64,000 nucleotides of DNA from Nemertoderma westbladi (taxonomy: Eukaryota; Xenacoelomorpha; Nemertodermatida; Nemertodermatidae). Of this stretch, positions 22,178-32,487 are shown one piece after another. The translations under genes were made by a program, and so were the position numbers. The notes beneath the pieces were generated by a model. That model made no database searches. It worked only from the letters and a program-made list of their open reading frames with translations, and was not told the DNA's origin. Where the stretch lies: positions 1 to 64,000 of the forward strand of contig JAUCBJ010004241.1 of NCBI GenBank assembly GCA_032718475.1, read 5' to 3'. Every line of letters starts with the position of its first letter. Position 1 is the stretch's first letter.

Positions 22178-25100
22178 AAGACAACTAGCTAGCACAGACT
22201 TAGGTAGTACAGAACCCACAGACCAAATTATTAAGGTCAAAAGACTCCCTATGATAGTTGATGAGCCTGAAATAATTGGGCCTGTCGTTCCCAAAGCCAC
22301 TCCTGTGCTAGAGACCCCTGTACTTCCAGAGCTTAACTCTAAATTCCCTCTACACAGTACTACACTGCCTGTACCCGGTAGAACAGTCCATGCGAATATC
22401 CCTGTCCTGGACACTGAGAGAGAAATCAAAGATTTGTCTCCCGTCGTCCCGCATCGGCCCGCTACAATGTTGGCGACTCCCGCTTCGGCGGTTGAGTGGG
22501 TAGAGGAGGGACGGCGGGGGATGAATCTCCTGCTCGGACAGATGCAGGAGACTGTCCACCAACTTAAGGGAACAGTAAGGGAAAGTAGGGCAGAATTGCA
22601 AGAAGTGCAGCAAAGTATCGCGCTAGAACGCGACAAATTAGTCAATATACAAAAGGGTATACCAATACCCCCAGTAACATTGTGTCAACCTGTTAGGTCT
22701 GAAGTATTACATGCGCAAGGCGTGGAGCCTACACGCATCTATACTGCTAGTGAAGTAGAAACTCCTATAGCAAACCCTATTAAGGGTGATTATAAACCTG
22801 TTGTTAATGATATTCCCTATAGACCTGATAATAATCCGATAAATTTATATACCGATAATTCGATATTAAATAATACGATGGCCCAAGAAAGCTTTACGCG
22901 TCAGATGGCTAGAACAGAAGCCCGCCAAGCGGTCAAAGTGGGAGAGATCGTCAAATTCAATGGAGATGAGATGAAATGGTTACCTTTCAATGAATATTAC
23001 AAAGATAGCATACAGAACTCTGTACTATCTAATGGAGAGAAACTTAGATTCCTCATCAAGTGCTTGGAAGGACCTCCCAAGTTAATGGCGTTAAAGTTTA
23101 TTGGACATCCAGATGGATTAAGACAAGTTTGGGATACATTAAACATCAGGTATGGTAACAAGGATAACATAGCTAAGTATTTGTATGCAAAATTAGTAGC
23201 CCCCCGAAACTTCCTTAGTAGCGGGATTATAGAGTTTTCCGATGAGATTCAGGAGATCTGTAGACAATTGGACTGGTTAGGTAAGTCTCATGAATATCAG
23301 AGTTCCATGGTTATTGGAGCCGTAGTCTCTACTTTACCAAAGGGTGGAGTATGTACACGCTGGGACAAGAAAGTGTTGTATATGAATGAGCAGCAACGAC
23401 GAGGCCCTACCATGGCTGATCTCATGTCCTTCTTAGATAGTGAAGTAAAATTACAACTCATAAAGCAGTCCAGAGAGAAAACATCGGAAAATAAGGTAAG
23501 TGAGAAACCCGTTTCTAGGAGAAGGGTAACACCAGTGTGTTATACTGACGACGGCAAAAGCCAAGCTTCTCAAGAAGAGGACAGCGGGAAAGACACAGCA
23601 AAATCTTACTATGACAACAAGACCTATAAAGACGTAAGTAAATATAAGTCTCGAACCAGTGACAGGAGAGAACAGGTAACAACAACTCCTCCTACGTCTC
23701 CTAAGAGAATTCACGGAAGAAAGCCCGAAGAAAGAACGAGAGTGCATAACGTTACCCAAGGTAAAGTGAGTAACATCAAACCAAAATGTGCGCTGTGCGA
23801 CGGGCCCCACCGTTTGAGTGCGTGTGCTGAATTCCTAAAGAAATCCCTTGTAGGCAGACGTGAAGTCATGTGGGATAAGCGGTTATGCTATAATTGCCTC
23901 AGATCAGGACACCAACGGCGAACCTGTTACTCCGACGTAAAGTGTGCAAAGTGCGGTGCGAAACATCACATCTTGTTACACAGTGAATTCGAACGAAACA
24001 ACCCGAGTCAGGTAAGTGAGCCCGAACTACATGTCCAATTCAGTGATGTAAATGACAGTGATCAAGAATCTGAGATGGAAGGATTCTATACGGACGAATT
24101 CTCCGACACCAACGAATCCTGTTACCTAATAAATACCGCAGTGTATCGAGCACTTACGTATGAAAAGGACACCGACAATGAGTTCCCCCCAACTACCTTT
24201 GACAGACAACCATCTTGGAAACCTCCAACTTCCAACGTAGGAATCAGAGAATTTCCTGTAGTGCAGGTAAGAGTTCACGGTCCTAACAAAAGTTACATAG
24301 TGAACGCCCTCCTTGACTCCGGCAGCACAGGAACATTCATCGATCAAGAACTAGCCGAAGACATCTTTGCTGGACAACCCAAGTTCCAAACTAAGTTGAA
24401 TATGTCCGGAATTATGCAGGTTTGGAAATCTACCATAACGGCAGATTACTATGTAGGTGCGTTGTCCACCCCCCAGGATAAATTAGGAGCACAAAGTATA
24501 AGGTCAGTAAAACTGGTGGCTATAAAGAACCTCGCTACTACCCAAGTAGAACCTTATAACTGGGACGAGGACGAGAGCATCCAACTGCTTAAGATACCTC
24601 GATTCCAGACCGATTATCCTGGAGTGCAAATACTCATCGGCCAAAACGCGCATGAGGCGCTCGAGACATTGGAGAAACGGCCTGCTCAACCGCAGCCACT
24701 ACAAACCTATGCGGTAAGAACTAGAGTAGGTTGGTACTTCACTGGCCCTTCCCATAGAACTCTCAAAGAGAGATTACCTCAACAACAGGTATACCAAGTA
24801 AAGGAATGGGAAGTGGAGAGCAGTGATGTGGACGATCCAACTGAGGGAACACCATACTCCTCAGATAATGACGATATTAACTCCTATGTAGATCAATGGA
24901 GACATTGCCTTGGGACGATTAATCCAGCCGACATCGCTTCCAGAGGAGCAACTCCTCAAGAACTGATAGATACTCCAGGCTGGTTAGGTGGATCCGACTT
25001 CTTAAGTAAAGAAGAAGTAGAATGGCCTCCTCATCTTACCACGGCGGAGATTAGACAGGCCAAGGGAGCGGAGAAAGTAACACAACAACTCAATCGCCCA

Positions 25101-25220
25101 GCTGGTCGTTTATGTTTACTGGAAAGAGACCGAAAACTGTCCGGAAACTATGGAAGGCAAGATACTCTTCCTACGACCACTTCCCTAATCCGACAAATAT
25201 CTAGGGACTCCATAACGTAA
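22178..25220 (+). pseudogene. BEL copy 1 Gag C-terminal part and protease, Pol deleted
   Basis: This is the continuation of the Gag-Pol polyprotein in another frame; an ATG at 22251 opens 989 residues. Counting from there, a DUF1759-type retrotransposon Gag region covers about 215-400. Zinc knuckles start at C513, with CYNCLRSGHQRRTC at 546-559 followed by CAKCGAKHH. The aspartic protease has DSGSTG at 689-694. Near 24885 the frame jumps from the post-protease region to the end of the RNase H region (INPADIASRG), a section that lies far downstream in intact BEL elements. Reverse transcriptase and most of RNase H have been cut out in frame and integrase is absent. It can encode no enzyme beyond the protease. 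Confidence 0.85.
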
Positions 25221-26864
25221 TCACATATGGAGTGGGCGTGTGACTATATCATTTTATATTTGTTTTTATTTTATATTTATGTATGTATTATTATGTAATT
25301 TTATTATAATCGTTTTCTTTAATTTTATTTAGTAGAATGTTATTTTAGTGATTATTTAGTAGATTAGTGCAATATATTAGTGTTTATTACGTACGTAATT
25401 ACTTATAATATATATTTAGTGCGACGGCGAGAAATAATTATTTTTCTCTTTCCTTACTGTCCGTATTATATTATAAACACGAGACTACAGTAAGATGACA
25501 TGTCAGTACTTATTAAAGTACAATAAAGCTCCTACTATATTTAAGTATTATTGGTAGGCAGAGTATTAGGAATGCAAAGTTCAGATCCTCGTGTCTCGGC
25601 TAAACCAAGCTCTGGGTAGACCTTGGAAACGACTTGCCTCTTCACACTGACATTGCTTCGTGCGATATTGCTCTTCTACTTTATATTAAATAATACATAT
25701 AGTAACGTGATGTCCCTATAACAGTAGCTTAAAACGCAAATAAATTTTTTGACCTTTTGACCTTTTGAACTTTTGACCATCTGTAATTCTAGTCGATTAA
25801 GATATCGCGGCACCCACCGATATACTTGAAAGACAAATTCTAGAATCAGTGGTTAACGTCCCCAGACAAGTTCTGGAATAAATCGGTGCCCATCTTAAAT
25901 ATTAATTTAATATTTATTAAAATCTGTAAAATTCAGTTCCTTTAAAATTTCTAGTCAATTAAGATATCGCAGCATTTACCGATACTCTTAAAAGACAATT
26001 TTACAGAATTAAGGATCCTAGGTCCCCAGACATGCTCTGGAATAAAATTGTGTCAATTTTACCATCAAATAATAAAATTCACGGGAATAAATTTAAATTC
26101 ATATCTTAAATGAATTTCATAAATTGTCATTTGTGCAATTTATAACATTCCCAAAATTCCATTAATTAATAGATCATGGGAGCGGAGATTCATCCTATTG
26201 AGTGTATTAGAGTGCGAGAATCTCCAACATATAGTCAATATCCGATAAAATTAATAAAATCATACATAAAGAGGATATTGACAATGAAAGAATTACTATT
26301 AAATAGCATTCCAGATCTGTATGCATGAGAATTACCCTAATTCTACCGCTAGCTTTCCATAATGTCACCATAGCAACACCCACGCTAGAATTAGAAGCAA
26401 GTTAAAAGAACAATAGAAAGCTTGTCCCATTGCATAGCACAGAGAATACATAGCACACTGTTAGTATCCAAGGATACACAGTAATAACGTGACATTCTGG
26501 AAGGCACTGACTAACGGACAAATGGCCTGTATGTGTACAATTGGTGACAGTTGTGTGGAATTTGTGCGTTTATAGGTGAATGTTACTGCTAAAGTATGTT
26601 TACAGTAGCTAGTCGCAATTGTGAAAGTAGCCCAACTCTCCTATAGAAAGAACCTAAAGTGGATTCAAGCCTTTGGGACGGACAGTGGAGTGACTTGTGC
26701 CGGTTATCGTTGTCGTGCTGTTGCTACATGTTGGCGTAAACACCGCGACGACGGTACATCGGCGCTGAGAATCCCACTGTCCGGGGGCAAAGAAAGGGTA
26801 GGCAGCGACGCCCGCTCGCCTAAACATAAACTCCTTATAATATTAATAAACCCAAATAGCAGAT
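25221..26864 (+). other. BEL copy 1 non-coding stretch with paired structured repeats
   Basis: AT-rich sequence between the truncated Pol frame and the cargo gene. Two related segments of about 110 bp (25789-25896 and 25951-26066) each contain CCAGA-N5-TCTGG hairpins (25862-25876 and 26026-26040). The first also pairs TTAAGAT (25797) with ATCTTAA (25892) and CACCGAT (25815) with ATCGGTG (25882). From 26621 a more GC-rich patch has an open frame of 88 codons without an ATG start or recognisable features; it may be a leader for the cargo gene. Confidence 0.5.
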
Positions 26865-28457
26865 ATGACGGAGTTGATAGAAGATGATCTTGGTATCAGG
26901 GAGCGATATACTCTACCTTTACAAGCATTTGTGGATAGCTTGATACGCGGTGAAGCCGATCCAACCATTACGGAGGACGATGGTCATTATATCGAACCGC
27001 CGATGTCCCAAGAGCAACTTACGCGTGAATTGGACTATCGAAAATTCACCGCTCGCTATACGCATCGTAATGGTACGTATATGGACTTCTTAACTACCGG
27101 CCATCCTATCGACTTGCATAATACGGACGATGTAGACACCGAAAGGGAAATGGTTCTATTTAAATATCATACCCAGCAGAGTCGTAACGATAAACCGAGA
27201 ATAGAACACGAAAATTCTATTCGTAACAGACTGGAAAGAGAAAACGTTGAAGAACCGGATAAACGCATCGACTTCAACGACTACCTGGAATTTTTGGGAG
27301 AAACCTATCTCAACATTGCCAGTCAGCAGAACCTCGAGACTCTATATCCTCAAGGTATACATCATGACCCCATGGTAGAACTCAAACGGCTCTATTTCAC
27401 TATGATGTATCTTACCGCCGATCGTCCACTACCTGTTATCCCGGATAGTTTTGAACAAATGGAAGAATATTGCAAAGCTGGAGAACGATCACCCGCGTTT
27501 CCTCTACAGGACGTACGTCTTTGGTATTATTGTGACGAATGCCCTAGACCCAACCCACAAACTGAAGGACACAAACGTCCGCTGTTCCTATTTCCACGAA
27601 CAACCGGCGATGGAAATTTATTGTGCATATTGCAGACTCAATAACTTGCATATTTTTGCGGTTTGCCCTCAATTTATGACTCAATGTCACCATTGTCAAC
27701 TAAAGGGACACGCCAGTTTCGATTGCCCTTTTAATCACGATTTGGAAAGCGTAGATGAAATGATTACACTACGTTACATCAGAGCTTGGGAAGCGAACGC
27801 TGATTTACATTGTGATTCGCGCCATCGCTATTATCCTGGACGCGCTTACGAAGGAGTTTATGCGTTCCATCCTTACCTATTCGCTTCTGTCGAACAGAAA
27901 TCACGCATATCGAGTTACGAACTACTAAAGCGCGTCGGAGAATGTATTTCAACCAAGTTCGTACGCAAATTTCTCAGGAGTGTTAATCCTAGCGACCTTC
28001 ATTCATATAACCTAATCAATTTTATCCGTCAGGATCCGGACTATGGAGACTTATTTGTTAACTCACACCCCGAGTTACAGGAAGTATATCGACGGCCTAC
28101 GAATACCGAGCCCGCGAACGCGAGTTGGAAAGAACCATTAAACCCAGGAAGTTTCTGACTGCCTATGGTCCACCCACGGCTCTCGTTCAGACCACTCGTA
28201 AAGGACCCGTAAGAGCGGCCGTCCTAAAACGCGCTCTCAAGGCCGTTAGACCCCTCTCCCCCGATGTTGATGTCAATCAACCCGGCACTTCGACTGGCGG
28301 ATACACCGACCATAATCCTACACCCTCTGATGCAATCATATTGCACCCTTCACCCAGGAGTTATAGCCCTCCTTGTAAAGTGGCTCGCCCCAAAGAGAAA
28401 AAGACTCTGGCCAGCTTTAAAAAACTGCGTAAACGCCGTCCGCGCAAGAAAGACTAA
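26865..28457 (+). pseudogene. Unrecognised cargo gene with tandem zinc knuckles and basic tail
   Basis: I do not recognise this protein. Three segments form one probable ancestral frame of about 530 codons: 26865-27640 (ATG start), about 27585-28100 in the next frame, and about 28095-28457 back in the first frame. The first segment is acidic and helical-looking with no membrane segment. The middle has CAYCRLNNLHIFAVC (C-x2-C-x5-H-x4-C) followed by CHHCQLKGHASFDC (C-x2-C-x4-H-x4-C), like nucleocapsid knuckles. The last has TIKPRKF, KGPVRAAVLKR and PGTSTGG and ends in a Lys/Arg-rich tail. The last domain recurs at 38618-39082. The two frame changes could be one insertion and one deletion in a dead copy, or overlapping virus-like frames. 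It sits where an env or accessory gene would lie, between Pol remnants and the 3' LTR. Confidence 0.6.
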
Positions 28458-28526
28458 CTGTTTAGAGTATTTACGTATATTAGAAACTGTGATTTTTGTA
28501 TATTTATAGACTTGAATCCCATTTTC

Positions 28527-28535
28527 TGGGAGCGG
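28527..28535 (+). other. Polypurine tract candidate
   Basis: TGGGAGCGG directly precedes the TGT start of the 3' LTR, the expected place for the plus-strand primer. It is short and has one C. Confidence 0.55.
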
Positions 28536-29752
28536 TGTAAAAGCTTTTGCGGATATAATCAGTCCCCTTGCCCGCAAAGTACCGTTGTAGGTGTTTTAAC
28601 GGACATAAAAGTCATTCTTCTATATGTGTGCTTTGGCGGACATGGCAAGGCACAAAACCCGCAATGCGTCAAATACTCTAGCACAGTGTAGCCTTGATGA
28701 TTCAGATTACGACATCTAACAGCTGGTTGCTGGCATGGAAACGGCCATTGGACACATGGTTCTTTGTTTAGCTTAACAGCCAATCAGGGCGATTTTTACT
28801 GTCGATGTGGAGATATTCTATAGATCGTGCTAGGAGTGTTCAGTCTTACTGTTTTTTCTTGATACTGTTTTGTTGTTTCTATCTAGGCCAAGAACACCGG
28901 CTCTGGAGTCAATTCGTTTCAGACTTTAGAAGAAACATTAGTAGGCTTAGATTATAGAACGTATAACTGTTATCGGCTCAATCAACACGGCCCAATTAAT
29001 AGCGCAGTAGCGCAGCGGTACAATCTTATATTGTTATAATCTTAACCTACCGTCTTAATGCTTTTTACTGTTGTTATTATTTGTATCAGTTGGTTGAATA
29101 TTATTATTTGGAGAACATCTATAAAGAACCCAAATTTCCCAATTTTCTTGATACACTACAGGTTAGAGAGACAGGTTACATATAGCGATTGCGACTTATA
29201 TTATCGTGGTTTGTAGTGAGTTTAATGCTATTTGATAGGCACTACATGAGTCAATTGCTGTTCTCTTTATATATGATAAAATTCATTGACGGTCGGCAGA
29301 TTAGTGTGCAGTATTGTGTGGTACCGGTAGTGTGCATGATTGTGGCTGATAACTAAGCATTTCCTAAAGAATGCGCCTCATACGTGAATCATAAGCCTTA
29401 CAGTCTTACAGTTGTGTTTAGTATAAGTCATATCTCTGTTTATCTAGATAGAGCGCCACGTCCTAAAGGAACTGTTAATATTTCCCGAAAGTGAATAATA
29501 TTGGTCAGAAATTATTTATTAACGATCAATCGAATAATACAGTAAGCTTACACTGCAATAACAATCTAAGCCCATCCGAATCCAGTCTCCCGGGTATATC
29601 CAGCGGGTGAATGGACGCGCACTAGGCTGGCTTCGGCTAATGTTGTGTTTATTGGTATTAAATATTTGTCATTTACTAAAGTCTATTTATAAACCAAAAG
29701 ACATATAAATTTTGGCAGGTTAAACTGCTAAAGGTCTTCAAAAGCGCGTACA
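28536..29752 (+). repeat. BEL copy 1 3' LTR
   Basis: 1217 bp, TGTAAAAGC to GCGCGTACA, followed directly by ACGTT and the resumed minisatellite. It differs from the 5' LTR at roughly a dozen positions and a few small indels by eye. Confidence 0.93.
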
Positions 29753-29757
29753 ACGTT
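29753..29757 (+). repeat. Target-site duplication ACGTT, right
   Basis: Pairs with 17396-17400. Removing the element and one ACGTT restores an intact 75-bp unit across the junction. Confidence 0.85.
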
Positions 29758-32446
29758 TTCTTCTCAGAGTGTCCTTCTCCAGCACTATTGTCTACTATAA
29801 CCATGTTGGTTACTTTGGTTTAATTCAACGTTTTCTTCTCAGAGCGTCCCTCTCCAGCACTATTGTCTACTATAACCATGTTGGTTACTTTGGTTTAATT
29901 CAACGTTTTCTTCTCAGAGTGTCCCTCTCCAGCACTATTGTCTACTATTACTTTGGTTTAATTCAACGTTTTATTCCCAGAGTGTCCCTGTACAGCACTA
30001 TTGTCTACTATAACCATGTTGGTTACTTTGGTTTAATTCAACGTTTTCTTCTCAGAGTGTCCCTCTCCAGCACTATTGTCTACTATAACCATGTTGGTTA
30101 CTTTGGTTTAATTCAACGTTTTCTTCTCAGAGTGTCCCTCTCCAGCACTATTGTCTACTATAACCATGTTGGTTATGGTTACTTTGGTTTAATTCAACGT
30201 TTTCTTCTCAGAGTGTCCCTCTCCAGCACTATTGTCTACTATAACCATGTTGGTTACTTTGGTTTAATTCAACGTTTTCTTCTCAGAGTGTCCCTCTCCA
30301 GCACTATTGTCTACTATAACCATGTTGGTTACTTTGGTTTAATTCAACGTTTTTTTCTCAGAGTGTCCCTCTCCAGCACTATTGTCTACTATAACCATGT
30401 TGGTTACTTTGGTTTAATTCAACGTTCTCTTCTCAGAGTGTCCCTCTCCAGCACTATTGTCTACTATAACCATGTTGGTTACTTTGGTTTAATTCAACGT
30501 TTTCTTCTCAGAGTGTCCCTCTCCAGCACTATTGTCTACTATAACCATGTTGGTTTCTTTGGTTTAATTCAACGTCTTCTTCTCAGAGTGTCCCTCTCCA
30601 GCACTATTGTCTACTATAACCATGTTGGTTACTTTGGTTTAATTCAACGTTTTCTTCTCAGAGTGTCCCTCTCCAGCACTATTGTCTACTATAACCATGT
30701 TGGTTACTTTGGTTTAATTCAACGTTTTCTTCTCAGAGTGTCCCTCTCCAGCACTATTGTCTACTATAACCATGTTGGTTACTTTGGTTTAATTCAACGT
30801 TTTCTTCTCAGAGTGTCCCTCTCCAGCACTATTGTCTACTATAACCATGTTGGTTACTTTGGTTTAATTCAACGGTTTCTTCTCAGAGTGTCCCTCTCCA
30901 GCACTATTGTCTACTATAACCATGTTGGTTACTTTGGTTTAATTCAACGTTTTCTTCTCAGAGTGTCCCTCTCCAGCACTATTGTCTACTATAACCATGT
31001 TGGTTACTTTGGTTTAATTCAACGTTTTCTTCTCAGAGTGTCCCTCTCCAGCACTATTGTCTACTATAACCATGTTGGTTTCTTTGGTTTAATTCAACGT
31101 TTTCTTCTCAGAGTGTCCCTCTCCAGCACTATTGTCTACTATAACCATGTTGGTTACTTTGGTTTAATTCAACGTTTTCTTCTCAGAGTGTCCCTCTCCA
31201 GCACTATTGTCTACTATAACCATGTTGGTTACTTTGGTTTAATTCAACGTTTTCTTCTCAGAGTGTCCCTCTCCAGCACTATTGTCTACTATAACCATGT
31301 TGGTTACTTTGGTTTAATTCAACGTTTTCTTCTCAGAGTGTCCCTCTCCAGCACTATTGTCTACTATAACCATGTTGGTTACTTTGGTTTAATTCAACGT
31401 TTTCTTCTCAGAGTGTCCCTCTCCAGCACTATTGTCTACTATAACCATGATGGTTACTTTGGTTTAATTCAACGTTTTCTTCTCAGAGTGTCCCTCTCCA
31501 GCACTATTGTCTACTATAACCATGTTGGTTACTTTGGTTTAATTCAACGTTTTCTTCCCAGAGTGTCCCTGTACAGCACTATTGTCTACTATAACCATGT
31601 TGGTTACTTTGGTTTAATTCAACGTTTTCTTCTCAGAGTGTCCCTCTCCAGCACTATTGTCTACTATAACCATGTTGGTTACTTTGGTTTAATTCAACGT
31701 TTTCTTCTCAGAGTGTCCCTCTCCAGCACTATTGTCTACTATAACCATGTTGGTTATGGTTACTTTGGTTTAATTCAACGTTTTCTTCTCAGAGTGTCCC
31801 TCTCCAGCACTATTGTCTACTATAACCATGTTGGTTACTTTGGTTTAATTCAACGTTTTCTTCTCAGAGTGTCCCTCTCCAGCACTATTGTCTACTATAA
31901 CCATGTTGGTTACTTTGGTTTAATTCAACGTTTTCTTCTCAGAGTGTCCCTCTCCAGCACTATTGTCTACTATAACCATGTTGGTTACTTTGGTTTAATT
32001 CAACGTTTTCTTCTCAGAGTGTCCCTCTCCAGCACTATTGTCTACTATAACCATGTTGGTTACTTTGGTTTAATTCAACGTTTTCTTCTCAGAGTGTCCC
32101 TCTCCAGCACTATTGTCTACTATAACCATGTTGGTTATGGTTACTTTGGTTTAATTCAACGTTTTCTTCTCAGAGTGTCCCTCTCCAGCACTATTGTCTA
32201 CTATAACCATGTTGGTTACTTTGGTTTAATTCAACGTTTTCTTCTCAGAGTGTCCCTCTCCAGCACTATTGTCTACTATAACCATGTTGGTTACTTTGGT
32301 TTAATTCAACGTTTTCTTCTCAGAGTGTCCCTCTCCAGCACTATTGTCTACTATAACCATGTTGGTTACTTTGGTTTAATTCAACGTTTTCTTCTCAGAG
32401 TGTCCCTCTCCAGCACTATTGTCTACTATAACCATGTTGGTTTCTT
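29753..32446. repeat. 75-bp minisatellite, second part, in the MASTL intron
   Basis: About 36 further copies of the 75-bp unit. A shortened unit lies near 29945 and a 6-bp GGTTAT insertion occurs at 30171, 31752 and 32133. Two variants, CTGTACAGC (29989 and 31570) and the GGTTAT insertion (30171 and 31752), both recur with an offset of exactly 1581 bp, which is 21 units plus 6 bp. A block of about 21 units was therefore duplicated inside the array. The array stops 41 bases before the MASTL 3' splice site. Confidence 0.95.
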
Positions 32447-32477
32447 CAAAATAATTGTAATTAATTTCTTTCACTTA

Positions 32478-32487
32478 TTTGTTTTAG
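32478..32487 (+). other. MASTL 3' splice site
   Basis: TTTGTTTTAG closes a pyrimidine-rich stretch and is followed by GGAAGCC, where conserved linker coding begins. The reading frame happens to stay open upstream into the minisatellite. Confidence 0.75.

Larger units (their letters stand above)
17401..29752 (+). mobile_element. BEL/Pao-type LTR retrotransposon, copy 1, non-autonomous with cargo
   Basis: Complete element of 12,352 bp with LTRs at 17401-18620 and 28536-29752, TGT...ACA ends, ACGTT target duplications and a purine-rich stretch before the 3' LTR. The internal part has a leader of about 2 kb, a Gag-protease frame (20600-25220), a non-coding stretch and a cargo gene (26865-28457). 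Reverse transcriptase, RNase H and integrase are missing, so movement would need enzymes from another element. By eye the two LTRs differ at about a dozen bases plus a few small indels, so the insertion is fairly young. It sits inside a 75-bp minisatellite. Confidence 0.92.

Noticed and set aside
26621-26887. 88-codon frame upstream of the cargo gene
   Set aside because: No ATG start, no recognisable features, and it overlaps the start of the better-supported frame.
17401-29752. Two independent BEL solo LTRs at 17401 and 28536
   Set aside because: The ACGTT duplications, the 75-bp unit split exactly at both outer edges, the polypurine-like stretch and the Gag frame between them show a single element.
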